64,000 nucleotides of DNA from NCBI GenBank assembly GCA_030144725.1, contig JASKMD010000029.1, positions 2,340,613 through 2,404,612 on the forward strand. The letters are read 5' to 3'. Below the pieces are notes generated by a model. That model was not told the DNA's origin, did not search any database, and saw only the letters and a list, made by a program, of their open reading frames with translations. The stretch's first letter is position 1, and each line of letters opens with the position of its first letter. Positions 10,439 to 21,900 of this stretch are shown here, piece after piece. The position numbers and the translations under genes are program-made. Origin of the DNA: Haematococcus lacustris. Taxonomy: Eukaryota; Chlorophyta; Chlorophyceae; Chlamydomonadales; Haematococcaceae.

Positions 10439-10738
10439 TGTAACGTGCGGGGACGCAACGTCAGATGACCTTTTGACACAAGCTCGAAGGCCGGTCCAGT
10501 CGAGGCGGTGACTTCCGACTAGGGTGTTGGGTTACAGCGGTGTGTTGCGAGAATGGCTAGAGCTTAGAACGGGGCTCCCTGGGATCGAACCAGTTGTACT
10601 TGCGAACGCAATGTCGCTAGTCTTTAACCTGCCAAATCTCACACTACACGTGTAACCCGCGTCCCGCGACGGCTCGCATTCACGAGACAGCCCAGACGAC
10701 GCGAAGCGGCAATCTCTTCCAGAGGTGCGCACTTTACA
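10439..10738 (-). repeat. Gypsy-1 5' LTR
   Basis: Identical to 5056-5355. The primer-binding site follows on the minus strand at 10436-10425 (TGGTTTCCGACC), the same 12 bases as in Gypsy-2. AGAGA follows the LTR on the plus strand at 10739. Confidence 0.95.
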
Positions 10739-10743
10739 AGAGA

Positions 10744-11044
10744 GAGAGGCCTTACAGCACCAGTGGCAGGGCCACCGTCACACTGTTTGGGGCAAAAACG
10801 CTCACACCGAGCAAGCAGCCCTCATGGGCACAAAGGGAGTACAGGGGGAGGCCTAGCGATTGTCAGGCTGCCACACGCTACCCAGACTACACTAGGTGAC
10901 AAACAGCAAGGACAAGGCACAAAGCTCTAAATGGCGTCCTTAGCGTCCCCACCACTGCCTACTAGGAGGCCCAGCTAGACAAGGGAAGCAAGACAAGAAG
11001 ACTACCCCCAAGGCTAAGTTAGGCTAGGGGAAGGTCAGTCCAAA
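10744..11044 (-). other. LINE 3' UTR proximal part
   Basis: Non-coding sequence between the ORF2 stop and the Gypsy-1 insertion point; continuous with 5050-4694 once Gypsy-1 is removed. No further signal seen. Confidence 0.6.
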
Positions 11045-12754
11045 TCAGTCCAAATCAACAGGTAGCATGTCCTCTATGGCTCCAATGTCAGGCAGGTGGG
11101 TGCGTAGCTGCCTGGCTTGGCCGTCACCATGGGTGCAAATGAAAGGGTGATTGTGAGGAATGGAGTTCGCAGCAGGCCAGTTGTGGGGGATGGTGTGCAA
11201 AGCAACAAAGTCCTGCACTTGAGACCAGAAGTCGCCTACAACATAGCGGCACACTCTGTCACATAGGGACAAGGCAGGGGTGGTATCAGGTAGGGCGTCA
11301 GCCAGGTGCCAAAGCTCATCCAAGGAGGTTTGACGTAGGGCATGGGCTTCATCATGATCCCTAGCAGCTAGCTGCCGGGCCCACCAGACCCGCCGACCAC
11401 GCCACATGGCTCCCAAGGCAGCCAAGCAGACCACATCCCACACACCCTGGTGGACATGGGTGGTGCAAGGTGACATGGCCAGCCAGACATGCGCGGTGTG
11501 GAGGTGAACAGCAGGGGGCAGGGCCCGGCGCAGTTCGCGCACAACGGCACAAGCTAGGGGGCAGTCCCAGAAAGTGTGGCGCCTCATGGCACTGCCTTGA
11601 GCATCAGCCCTGGCCTGCCCTCGGAGTGAAGGATCCCGCACAGGAACCCAGCCGCACGGGCAGGCCATGCCGATGTTGAGACCCCCTGCACAAGGGACCC
11701 CGTTGACTACTAGGCGCCACATGACCTCCTTTGAAGAGTTGAGCCAGGGTAGCTTCCACAGGGAGGGGAGCCGTGAGGCAAGCCAAGCTTCCCCATGAGC
11801 TTGGGTGGCGGGGGGTGAGGAGGGGAGGGGTAGATGGGGGGCGGAGGTAAGTGGAGGGGGAGGGGACCACATCCCAGCCAGGGCGTCCTTGACAAAACGA
11901 GCGTTGGCTTCCGCCCGCAGCATGGTGACCGGCTCCATAAGGACCCGGGTGAGGCACTTGACCGTGGCACCCTCAAGGATGGGGATGGGGGAGGGGGCTG
12001 GCGCCCTGCCCGTGGGGGGGCCCTTAGGCAGCCAACCTAGCCGGTCCATCACCATGGCTACTGCCACCCTTTGCAGAGCTTGGGGGTCCGCCGGGGCTGG
12101 CAAGGGAGCTTGCCGTGCCACCTCTTGCTGCCAACCGGTGGGCAAGCGGGCCCACATGGCGAAGAGGCCTGTAGCGCAGCGGGCTGGATTGTCTCTAACG
12201 GCCACTGCTATGCTCCTGGCAACCTGTTCCTCCCCCCACACCGCCCGCTGCCACTCCCTGGACCCCACCCTGCCCCCCCGGCCCGCTGGCTGAGTGACCC
12301 GGCAGAGGTGGAGGAGACTGCTGAGGTTGGTGAGGGAGGGGATGGCTGCCAGCTCTTGAAAGCCTGTGGTAGCCCACTCTGCCACCCACTGCAGAGCTTG
12401 AGCCCCCGCCTGCTGTGGGAAGGGGGCAGGGGGCTGCTGAGCGTCCTCCATGGCCAGCAACGGGTTGCCCCACACTGGGATATGGCTGCATGCTGGCCCA
12501 ACTGGCAGCGGCAGCTCCGGTGTGAGGTCTGTTGGGCAGCCCAACCCGCGGAGGGCTGCCACAATGCGCCGTAGGAGGCCAGGCAGGCCAGCCTCTGGGA
12601 GGTTGCCGCTCACGCCTGGCTTGGCCCGGGCTAAGGCTAGGAGGTGGAAGGCAGGGTGGAGGTGGGGGCTGGCGGTGAGGAGGATGAGGGGAGTGAGGGA
12701 CATCCACGCCGCCCGATGAGGCGGGTGCTGCAAGCGTTCCAGCTGGTTGCGTAG
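11045..12754 (-). CDS. LINE ORF2, C-terminal part
   Basis: The open frame continues ORF2 exactly. With Gypsy-2 and one CGTAG duplication removed, codon CGC is formed by 18933, 18932 and 12749, and the reading continues as NQLERLQHPP. The last third has a reverse-transcriptase-associated zinc domain (CAGGLNIGMACPCGW, then RRHTFWDCPLACAVVREL, the H-x3-W-x-C-P signature). The stop is at 11045. Read alone, the apparent N-terminal residues above 12754 come from the LTR. Combined ORF2 is about 1595 residues. Confidence 0.9.
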   Translation of the reverse strand, partial: LRNQLERLQHPPHRAAWMSLTPLILLTASPHLHPAFHLLALARAKPGVSGNLPEAGLPGLLRRIVAALRGLGCPTDLTPELPLPVGPACSHIPVWGNPLLAMEDAQQPPAPFPQQAGAQALQWVAEWATTGFQELAAIPSLTNLSSLLHLCRVTQPAGRGGRVGSREWQRAVWGEEQVARSIAVAVRDNPARCATGLFAMWARLPTGWQQEVARQAPLPAPADPQALQRVAVAMVMDRLGWLPKGPPTGRAPAPSPIPILEGATVKCLTRVLMEPVTMLRAEANARFVKDALAGMWSPPPPLTSAPHLPLPSSPPATQAHGEAWLASRLPSLWKLPWLNSSKEVMWRLVVNGVPCAGGLNIGMACPCGWVPVRDPSLRGQARADAQGSAMRRHTFWDCPLACAVVRELRRALPPAVHLHTAHVWLAMSPCTTHVHQGVWDVVCLAALGAMWRGRRVWWARQLAARDHDEAHALRQTSLDELWHLADALPDTTPALSLCDRVCRYVVGDFWSQVQDFVALHTIPHNWPAANSIPHNHPFICTHGDGQARQLRTHLPDIGAIEDMLPVDLD

Positions 12755-12984
12755 TGTGACGGTGCGCTTATGCGTATCCGTATACCACACTTTAGCAGAG
12801 TGACTGAGGAGGTCAATGGTGGGCTGCTACCAGCTCACCATTCGGGTTCGACTCCCGAGGGTCCCGTTCTAAACCTGGGCTCAGTTGCTGTGCGAGAGTG
12901 TGGATAGTAGGAAGTGCGTTGGACATTTCTAAGTGGACATGCCGCTCACACTGTAAGATTAAAGGCAGCGGCTACGCCGTGACA
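12755..12984 (+). repeat. Gypsy-2 5' LTR
   Basis: 230 bp. It carries a perfect tRNA T-arm mimic at about 12841-12857: five-base stem TCGGG/CCCGA enclosing loop TTCGACT, with an A-box-like TAGCAGAGTGAC about 45 bases upstream. The same is in the 3' LTR. Confidence 0.95.
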
Positions 12985-13015
12985 AATGGTTTCCGACCGA
13001 CGTCGGTACAGCAAC

Positions 13016-14542
13016 ATGACAGACAATCCAGGCAATGGCGGGCCACCCGCCGGAGCCGACCCACCAGCTAATACTCCTTCAGAGCCCGATATGCTAGATA
13101 AGCTCCTGGAGGCTGCTCGGACTAATCCGCAGCTGCGTGCGAAGTTCAACGCCGTGGTTGAGACTTTCTCAGGTGGCTCTAAAGCCCCTGATGACCATCC
13201 TGACAACGATAACCCAGAGGATACCCCTGGTGGCAATATGGAAGAAGGCGAGATGGACGAGCAACGCCCTCGCTACACCGGAGGGGACGAAGACTACATC
13301 CTCGAGCTGGAGGCTCAACAGCTGCAAATTCAGGCTGAGAATGAAGCCCTGCGTCAAGCCCTGTCGACAATTACGTCTCAGGTGAAGTCGCCTCCTCTTC
13401 CACCTCGCAGGCCAGATCTAGCAGGCAGGGCAGCTGCTCCTGCGTCGACTAGACAGCCTGGTGCAGGTGCTGCAGGCCCAGGACGAGCCGCCCCTACGGG
13501 TCCCTCGCCTCTGGCCTTGCCTCTTCCCTTGTCTTTGGGTTCAAGGTCTATACCTGGTCCAGACAAGTGGACTGATGCGTGCAGCAGCACCCATCGTAGA
13601 GCCTTAGCGTTCTGCGACGACCTTGAGCGTCATTGTGAACGCTGCCGCCTTGATGTTGCATCAACACTGCCTGCTTTCCTGACTGGCGCTGCTCGCAACA
13701 CCTGGTATCCATCCATCAAGGAGTCCTATGCTGCCTTGTATGCTGACGTCCCCGACTGGTCTTACCTGCGTACTGCATTCTGCGAGTATACAGGAGACGA
13801 CCTGCGGGATGACTGTAACGTCGCCCGAACTAAGCTGCTTGATGGTGCCATCAAGATGACCGCAGGAATGCTCCTGGGTCAATACATTACTGAGTTCAGG
13901 AATAACCTGCTTTTTGCAGGGAACGACAGCATGTGTCAGCCTCTGCTGGCCATGGTGTTCACTAGGGGCCTCAGCTCAGCTCTACAGCCTGCTGTGCTTA
14001 AGGACCTGGCTCACTTTAAAGACCCCACACTGTCTCAGGCTATGGAGGCTGCTAAGCAGGCTCAGCGCAACGTGGTCATGCTGTCCACCACCACACCTGC
14101 TAAGGGTGCTGGTTCTTCTGGTGTTCATGCTGTGCAGGCGTCAAGTGCCCTGGGAGGTGAGGCCCACCCCGGCAGGCGTGGCTCTAAGCCCCCTGTTTCT
14201 GGTGGTGCTGGCAAGAGGCCCAGACACGATGAGCTGTGGTCCAAGAAACCCCTGTTGCCTGGGCAATACTGCTTCAAGTGCAACCATCCCGGCCACCTGA
14301 CCAACCACCCATGCCCCTTCCGCCACTTCACGGCCATTGAGGCCCGGCGCAGGTCTGGGTATCCTCACCCACCTGAGGGTGCCAAGAAGCCTGGCCAAGC
14401 CAAGTCCAAGCCCCCTTCAGAGTCTGGTGCTTCTGAGTCAGACCAGGAGCCAGAGCCCCAGCCCCCACCTAAGGCTTCTAGGCCTAGGGATCAGGGCATG
14501 CGCCGTGGTGTCCGCAGCGCCCGTATCGCCACCAACCGTTAG
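13016..14542 (+). CDS. gag: Gypsy-2 gag
   Basis: The frame is open from before 12986, but ATG 12986 overlaps the primer-binding site, so MTDNPGNGG at 13016 is the more plausible start. The N-terminus is acidic and disordered, then comes a coiled segment (YILELEAQQLQIQAENEALRQAL), a capsid-like domain (FLTGAARNTWYPSIKESYAALY) and a CCHC zinc knuckle (CFKCNHPGHLTNHPC, C-x2-C-x4-H-x5-C). The frame ends with TAG at 14540-14542. The pol frame continues without a shift and without another stop, so gag and pol are separated by this single amber codon. Confidence 0.9.
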   Translation: MTDNPGNGGPPAGADPPANTPSEPDMLDKLLEAARTNPQLRAKFNAVVETFSGGSKAPDDHPDNDNPEDTPGGNMEEGEMDEQRPRYTGGDEDYILELEAQQLQIQAENEALRQALSTITSQVKSPPLPPRRPDLAGRAAAPASTRQPGAGAAGPGRAAPTGPSPLALPLPLSLGSRSIPGPDKWTDACSSTHRRALAFCDDLERHCERCRLDVASTLPAFLTGAARNTWYPSIKESYAALYADVPDWSYLRTAFCEYTGDDLRDDCNVARTKLLDGAIKMTAGMLLGQYITEFRNNLLFAGNDSMCQPLLAMVFTRGLSSALQPAVLKDLAHFKDPTLSQAMEAAKQAQRNVVMLSTTTPAKGAGSSGVHAVQASSALGGEAHPGRRGSKPPVSGGAGKRPRHDELWSKKPLLPGQYCFKCNHPGHLTNHPCPFRHFTAIEARRRSGYPHPPEGAKKPGQAKSKPPSESGASESDQEPEPQPPPKASRPRDQGMRRGVRSARIATNR

Positions 14543-17500
14543 GGTGTTGCCCAGCCAGCCAGCCAGGACTGTGCTGTGGTACAATCTGAACAACTGTTGC
14601 ATGATGCTGCTGTTGTAGGAGTTGATGATGATATGAGTGTGCCCAAGGCTAACTCAACAACAGCTTCTTTGCCTGCCTGCCCTGTAGAGCCCCTGCCTGC
14701 CCTGTCAGCAAGACTGTGTAGTCCTGCTTTGAATGATGTGCCATGTAAGACTGCTGTCCCCCCTGTGGTTCAGCATCAACAGGCCCATGTGCTGGGTATG
14801 GTGGGACGTGATGGCAAGGTGAGATTCAGATTTGCTGGCACCCTTGACCGTCAGCATGCATGCTTCTGCCTTGCTGATGGTGGCGCTGATGACTCCTTTA
14901 TCAGTGAAGCATTTGTGTCTACACACAAGTTGAGACTGCATGATTACCCTGTGGCACTTCGTTATGAGGTAGCTAATAATCAATCAGTGTACTGTACACA
15001 ATATGTCAAAGTGCACTTGTCCATCCAACAGTTTAGCTGTTTCTGCACCTTGACTGTGATGCCAGAGCTTGTACATGAGTATGACATTCTGCTTGGTGCT
15101 GACTGGCTGACTGTGCAGGGGGCCTTGCTTGACTATGTCGACAAGTCTCTCACCCTGCGGACCCCTAAGGGCCAGCCTACCTTACTACCTTCAGCGGTAA
15201 GCAAGAAGGGGTCAGTTAACTGTACAGTTGAGTCTCTACGAACTGTAATACCTGTAAAAGAAGCCTATGCTATTCCTCCTGGTTTCCTAGTGTCCGGCCC
15301 TGAGGTGGTTTATACCCCTCTGTCTGCCAAGACGGCTGCTAAGTGGCTCAAAGATGGAGGCACAGGTGTGGTAGCACTGGTCTCTTATGAGAACCTGCAA
15401 GACCCACCTGGTGTTCCCCCTGAGCAGGCGGCACAGTTAAAGAGCCTCCTTATGGAGTTCTCTGATGTGTTTGAGCCTATCACTGGGTTGCCTCCTGCAC
15501 GTGATGTAGGGCACTCTATACCCCTGCAGGATGGTGCTAAACCTCCTGCCAGGCCCAGTTATAGGATGAGCCAGCCAGAACAGGAAGAAGTTAAAAAACA
15601 GGTCACTGACATGTTGTCCAAAGGGCTGATAGAGCCTAGCTCCTCCCCATTTGCAGCACCAGTTCTTTTTGTAAAGAAAAAGTCCGGTGAGCTACGCATG
15701 TGCGTAGACTACCGCCAGCTAAATAAACTCACTATACGTGACCAATACCCTCTACCCAGAATCGATGATCTTTTTGACAAACTGTCAGGTATGACTGTAT
15801 TTTCCTCCCTGGATCTCCAGGCTGGCTATCATCAAATCAGAATACCTGATGAGGATATTCCTAAAACTGCGTTTAGGACGCCCATGGGACACTATCAGTA
15901 TAAAGTGTTATGCTTTGGTTTAACCAATGCTCCCGCTACATTTCAACGGGCAATGAACCAGGCTTTTGCCACGGTGATTGACCGGTGTGCTCTGGTGTAT
16001 CTTGATGACATTTTAATCATGTCCAAGTCTATCCAGGAGCACCTGTCACACCTTCGTGAAATATTCAATTTGCTGAGACAACATAAATATTTTGCTAAAT
16101 TATCTAAATGTGAATTCATGAAAGAGTCTCTACCTTTCCTGGGGCACATCATCTCTAAAGATGGTGTAGCCGTAGACCCCAGCAAGGTGACTGCTATCAA
16201 AGACTGGCCTGTTCCTACGAACCTGACAGCGCTGCAGTCATTCCTTGGCATGGCTAATTATGTACGTAAATTTGTGCGTAATTTTAGTTCCATTGCTGTT
16301 CCACTTACAAATTTAACTGGCCCTGAAGGCAAAACATTCAACTGAGCACAATGGCCTAAACCCCAGTTAGATGCTTTCAATGCTCTAAAGCAGGCTATTA
16401 TGAAGGTGCCTATGCTCCGCTTACCTGATATAACCAAGCCCTTTGAAGTCTACTGTGACGCCTCACTCTTGGGTGTTGGCGCAGTATTGACACAGGCTGG
16501 TTACCCCCTGGCATATTACTCACGTAAGCTGTCAAAAGCTGAAATGAATTATACCACTGGGGAACAGGAAACTTTGGCCATTATTGCTGCGTGTACACAG
16601 TGGCGGTGCTACCTTGAAGGTGTGCCATTTACCCTGTTTACTGATCACCGCCCTCTAGAGGCCCTACCTACGCAGTCTACACTGTCCCGTAGGCAGAGCC
16701 GCTGGTTGGAGTTCTTATCCCGATTTAATTACACCATTAAATACCTACCTGGCAACACTAATCCTGCCGATCCACTGTCACGTATTCCAGTAACTTCAGC
16801 GACGGCTAAGACTGATACTGACAAAATCCTGGTGACGACCAGGCAGCAGAAGCGGAGATTACAGGAGGGGGAGGACGTCGGTGCGGGTACACCGTTGAGC
16901 AGCGGCAGTGGAGGCAGCGCACAGCAGCCTACCGCTGGATCAGACCCTGACCATGATGCTGACTCTGATGATGCTCTAAAGCCATCAGAGCCTAAGCGGT
17001 TAAGGTGGGCTGACCCGGTCTCTAATGACTGTGAGGCACAGGTCCCTGAGTGTCCTGGTCACCCTTCTCAGGTCACAGATTGGCTAATTAGTGCCTATAG
17101 CACTGATCCTGCCTTTGCTGAGCCTAATGAGGAGTGGGAAATGACCCAGGAGGGTCTGTGGCGACACCTTGATAAAGGTACTATTATAGTTCCTAATGAT
17201 ATCCAGCTACGAGAGCATATCTTGCACGAAATGCATGATGCTAAGTATGCTGGCCATGTGGGAATCACCAAAACCCTTGAACGTGTGCGTAGGGTGTTCT
17301 GGTGGAAAACCATGCGTGCTGACGTTAGACACTATGTGACTAACTGTGATGCATGCCAACGAAACAAAGCGTCACGCCAAGTACCTGGTGGGCTGCTTAA
17401 TCCCCTGTCTATACCGGGGTACCGCTGGGAATCTGTCACCATGGATTTGGTGGTTAAGCTTCCAGTCGGTGTACATGGCTATGATTCTATCTGTGTGGTT

Positions 17501-18490
17501 GTGGATCGTCTATCAAAGATGGTTCACCTAATCCCATGCATTGAAGCCATGGATGCTAAAGAATTTGCTGAATTATACATTGACCATGTATTTAAATACC
17601 ATGGCCTGTCTAAAGTAACCATCTCTGATCGAGGTGCGACCTTTAACAACCAGTTCTGGATTGAGGTCAGAAAGCTGATAGGCGTAGACCCTGCTTTCAG
17701 CACCGCGTATCATCCTCAATCAGATGGTCAGACTGAGCGTACAAACCAGATTGTGGAAGAAATGCTTAGACATTACATCCTACCTACTCAAGAAGACTGG
17801 CCTAGGCATTTAGCCTTTGCCGAGTTTGCTATTAATAATTCATGGCAAGAGTCTATTCAGTCCACACCATTCCTGGTGAATTATGGACAGTCACCCATTA
17901 CACCTGTGCTGCATAAGCTGCCCAGGCCGTGCCTATCTCCCTCCGCTGAGAGCTTCGCCAAGAAGTGGGAGCATGAGGTAAAGCATGCTCAGGAGTGCAT
18001 GAGGGTGGCTCAGGACCGCCAACAAAGGTATGCGAATAAGCGTAGGCGTGATGTCACGTTCAGCGTAGGTGACAGCGTCCTGCTGAGCACCAAGAACCTG
18101 CGCAATGCACCTGGCAGAGCACGTAAGTTCTTGCCTAGGTATGTAGGACCTTTCAAAGTCACAGGTAAGCTAGGTGAGGCTGCCTACAGGTTGGAGTTAC
18201 CTCCCACCATGAGCAGGTTACATCCTGTGTTCCATGTGTCCCTTCTTAAGAAGTACACAGGCAGCCAGGGGTTTCACCCCCCTCCTGTAATGGAGTGGCT
18301 GGAAGATGCACCTCACTATGAAGTGCATAGCCTGCTGAACCACAGGCAGGTACGTTTCAAGAAGCGCATGGAGTACCTGGTCAAGTGGACAGGCTACGAT
18401 GATACCTACAACACCTGGGAGCCAGAGGCTATGCTGGCTGGTGCTCCCCAGATCTTGTCTAGGTACAAGGCTGTGCATAACCTGCCTTGA
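14543..18490 (+). CDS. pol: Gypsy-2 pol polyprotein, one in-frame TGA
   Basis: Same frame as gag, open after the amber codon. Protease-like segment LADGGADDSFIS (the usual DTG/DSG reads DGG) and LLGADWL; RT (VDYRQLNK, LQAGYHQIRI, YLDDILIM near 16005); RNase H (VYCDASLLGVGAV); integrase (HVGITKTLERV...CDACQRNK, SDRGATFNN, SDGQTERTNQIVEEM); chromodomain (MEYLVKWTGYDDTYNTWEP). A single TGA at 16343-16345 falls where Gypsy-1 has Trp (TFN-stop-AQWP against LWHNWP), a TGG-to-TGA nonsense change between RT and RNase H. Everything after it is intact, so the element looks recently inactivated or needs readthrough. Confidence 0.92.
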
Positions 18491-18701
18491 TGTGTTAATG
18501 TCTCAGTGACCTATGTCACATGGCCTGGTCCTATGACCATGGCCCCCATGCGGCACCTTATGGTGATGCATGTGTTTCTGTGGGTGGCTGGTACCCTTAT
18601 GGGTCAGCCTGATTATCAGTGGTCTCTATAGACTGCGAGTCTCGGTGCTCTGGGCTATCCCAGGTACCTTGGCGGAACGGATCTCTTAAGAGGGGGAGGA
18701 A

Positions 18702-18931
18702 TGTGACGGTGCGCTTATGCGTATCCGTATACCACACTTTAGCAGAGTGACTGAGGAGGTCAATGGTGGGCTGCTACCAGCTCACCATTCGGGTTCGACT
18801 CCCGAGGGTCCCGTTCTAAACCTGGGCTCAGTTGCTGTGCGAGAGTGTGGATAGTAGGAAGTGCGTTGGACATTTCTAAGTGGACATGCCGCTCACACTG
18901 TAAGATTAAAGGCAGCGGCTACGCCGTGACA
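18702..18931 (+). repeat. Gypsy-2 3' LTR
   Basis: Matches 12755-12984. Preceded by the polypurine tract and followed by the CGTAG duplication, where LINE ORF2 resumes. Confidence 0.95.
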
Positions 18932-21900
18932 CGTAGGTGGCGTTGCCTGCTGGGAGTGGCTGCTTGCATGGCTGCATGCAACTCCCGGCGCCGGCGGACC
19001 TGCATGGGCTGCAGGGGGAGGCCATCACAGGCCAGGAACCCCAGCAGCTTGCACGCCCACACCGCATGGCGGGCCAGCATGTGTTGCTTCCATGGCAGGA
19101 GGCCAAAACCCCCTTGGCTGGGCGCCCCGGACAGGAGCAGGCCGGGGACCCCGGGCATGGGGCTGCGGGTGCTGCTATCAGGTGGGAGCCCCCTATCTAC
19201 CAGCTTCTGGGAGGCTGAGGTGATGCGTTGCAGCAGGGGAGGGGGGGGGAGGCCCATGAACTCCCCATGAAACAGGAAACGACTGACGGCAAACGTGGAG
19301 GCCGCTAGACCCCTTCCCATGGCTGACATGTGCAGGCGGGCCAGCTTAGTGAAGGAGTGCTCTACCCCCTCAATCAGTCTTGTCCAAATGGATGTGGTGT
19401 GCGGAACATCATCAGTGTCATTGTGGATGTGAACCCCTAGGGCCTTGTGCATGGTGACCACAGGCATACCGCATACAACACTAGGTGAGGGAGGCGTGGT
19501 GGGGGTGCCTATGTGTAAGAGGGTGCTTTTGTCTGTGTTCATGTCTTGACCTGAGGCCTGCTTGAAAACCGCCATGCACGAGCACAAGGGTTGCACATCA
19601 GCCTCAGCCAAGGAGCGAATGAAAACTTCTGTGTCATCAGCAAACTGCATGCACACGCGGCGCTGGCCTGCCACTACAACACCCAGTCTAGGTTGCGCTT
19701 GCAGCCAACACGACAGGGCCCAAGCCACAAAGAGGTAGAGGGAAGGTGACAGAGGGCAGCCCTGACGCACTCCAGCCTCCCATTGGGCCCACGGGGACTT
19801 GCACCCATTGACTACCACGCAGGCACGGCAGTCTGACAGCAACGCCTTCACCCATGGCAGAAAGGCACCTGCTCCTACAGCCTCAATCACAGCATACAAG
19901 AAGGGGCGACTGATGGTGTCATACGCTTTGGCAAAGTCAATGAAGGCCACTGCTGCAGAAGAAGGCAACCCTGGCATGCCCTGCTGCGCACGCAAAGCCG
20001 CTGGGAGCAATTGGAGGAAATTGATGTTGTCCCCTATGAGCCTCTTGGGAAGGAAGGCTGACTGCTCTGGGCCTATACTATCAGCAAGCACACCTACTAA
20101 GCGAGCATTCAACACACGGGCAAGGACACGGTAGTCAGTGTTTAACAGAGTGATGGGGCGGTAGTTGGCTGGGGAGGTGGTATTGCCTGATTTGCTGATG
20201 GGGCACACCGCCCCCCACGTGAACATGTGCGGCATGGAGTGCGTGTTGCCTATGGCTGTGAACAAGCGAGCAAGCAGAGGCTGCAAACAACCTCTCCCTA
20301 CCCGCCACACATTAACTGGCATACCATCAGGACCGGGGGCAGTGCCTGGGGCCATGTGCTTGCAAGCCGCCCTGACCTCCTCACAGGACACTTGTGGAGC
20401 ACCCGCCCTACTAGCTACTCCCTGGTCTACTGGGGTGGCGTGGGCCCTGACAGCGGCAAGCACGTGCTGCACTGCCTCATCCTCACACACAGGGTCAGCG
20501 GAGATGCGGGCATAGTGGGCTACTAGGACTGAAGCGATGGAGGTTGGGGTGCTGGCTAAACCTCCCCCTGGTGTGCGCACAGCAACCACTGCAATGTTAG
20601 CATGAGCAAGCACACCCTTAAAGTGTGCAGCCGCCCGTTCCCCCTCATGCAGCCACTGCCACCTAGCTCTCAGGTCGGCAGGAGAGGAATGGGCTGCTAA
20701 GGCCTTGACATACCGGGCTTTGGCCTCCACTACTCGCTGCAGGCTGTGAGCGGTGCTGCCTGCTGTGAGCTCTAAGGCCTGTATAGCAGCAACCAACTCT
20801 CTGTCAGCTACGTAAACCTCCTCAGCCCCTGGAGCCTCCTGCAGATTCCTAGCCTTGGTGTTCAACACCCTGATCATACCGGCAAGGGCAACCTTGAAGC
20901 TAGGCCACCACTCAATGATGTCATCACCCATAGGGGCAGCAACAAGCTGAGAGGTTGCCCACCCTTGAAACTCTTGCAGCAGAACGTCATGCTTGTCAAA
21001 GTGGATGCGGTGGCGAGGGAAAGGGTGGCCCTTGTGTGTCTGGGCTACTCCCGGCCTGATGTGCATGACTACAGGTCTGTGATCTGACACTGTGCGACAG
21101 TCCACATGGCATTGCTCTACATACTGTAACAGAGCATCAGGGGCAAAGATCCTGTCAAGCAACCGACAGCGAGCGTGGTGGAAGCAAGAGAAGGTGTGGG
21201 AGGTGGGGTGCTTGTGACGGTAGCAGTCTATCAGGCCATGGGTGTTGAGGATGGTGTTCATGGCATGTGGCGCTGAGGTGGTGTAGTCGGCGATGGTGGA
21301 CTGACGGTGAGTATGAGTGCCTTGGGCTGGATCTAGGATGTGATGCTCGCGGGAGTCCCTATTCCACCCCGGAAGGCAGTCTCTAGCACCTTGAAAGACC
21401 ATGTTCATGTCCCCCAACAACACTAGGTGGCTACCGGGCCGGGTGTGGCGCTGAATCCAAGGGCAAACCTCCTCTTTAAGGTACCTAGTCTGACCCGTGC
21501 CCTCACACGGCATGTACAGGCAAAGCAGAGTGAGATCATGCCCAAAGCAGTTCAAGCGCACAGCCAGCCTGCGACCATCACACTCGGGGTGGACATTGTC
21601 AGGGCGAATGGTGATGTGGCCGGCACGAAGGAGGTCTGAGCGCACTAGCACTCCCACACCCTTGCTGGCCCCAGAAGGGTAGCTGGCCCAGAAGCACGTG
21701 TACCCTGGAATGCCTAGGTCGTGCGCTGCCGCCTGGATCCTAGCTTCCACTCCCGCTGAGCCTGTGTGGTTGTCTGCCCTGCTAGCCCCGCTAAGCTTAG
21801 TCTCTTGCACGCACACTACATGCAGCCTCAAGACCTTGCCCCACAGGTACACTAGGTCATGCACTTTGGTACGGTGGGTGATGGTGCACCCCTGAGACCA

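Larger units (their letters stand above)
5056..10738 (-). mobile_element. Gypsy-1: Ty3/Gypsy chromodomain retrotransposon
   Basis: Two 300-bp LTRs (5056-5355 and 10439-10738) that begin TG, end CA and appear identical base for base, flanked by AGAGA duplications (5051-5055 and 10739-10743). The internal region reads on the minus strand: primer-binding site, degenerate gag, then protease-RT-RNase H-integrase-chromodomain. It sits in the 3' UTR of the LINE. Identical LTRs imply recent insertion. Confidence 0.95.
12755..18931 (+). mobile_element. Gypsy-2: Ty3/Gypsy chromodomain retrotransposon inside LINE ORF2
   Basis: Two 230-bp LTRs (12755-12984 and 18702-18931), TG...CA, flanked by CGTAG at 12750-12754 and 18932-18936. 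The two LTRs look identical by eye. Internal region on the plus strand: primer-binding site 12987-12998, gag, pol, polypurine tract 18688-18701 (AGAGGGGGAGGAA). It is opposite in direction to the LINE it interrupts. Confidence 0.95.

Noticed and set aside
10744..11044. An additional gene between Gypsy-1 and LINE ORF2
   Set aside because: No frame of note; it is the LINE 3' UTR, continuous with 5050-4694 after removing Gypsy-1.
12195..12707. Alternative frames over the LINE ORF2 C-terminus
   Set aside because: The ORF2 frame is contiguous with the RT part across the Gypsy-2 site and carries the zinc domain; the others do not.
12800..12860. A tRNA gene in the Gypsy-2 LTR
   Set aside because: The T-arm is perfect and an A-box-like motif exists, but no acceptor or anticodon stem pairs; it is reported as a motif only.
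5056..18931. Endogenous virus or giant-virus DNA as the source of the Fanzors
   Set aside because: The surrounding genes are host genes with introns and retrotransposons; no viral structural or replication gene is visible.
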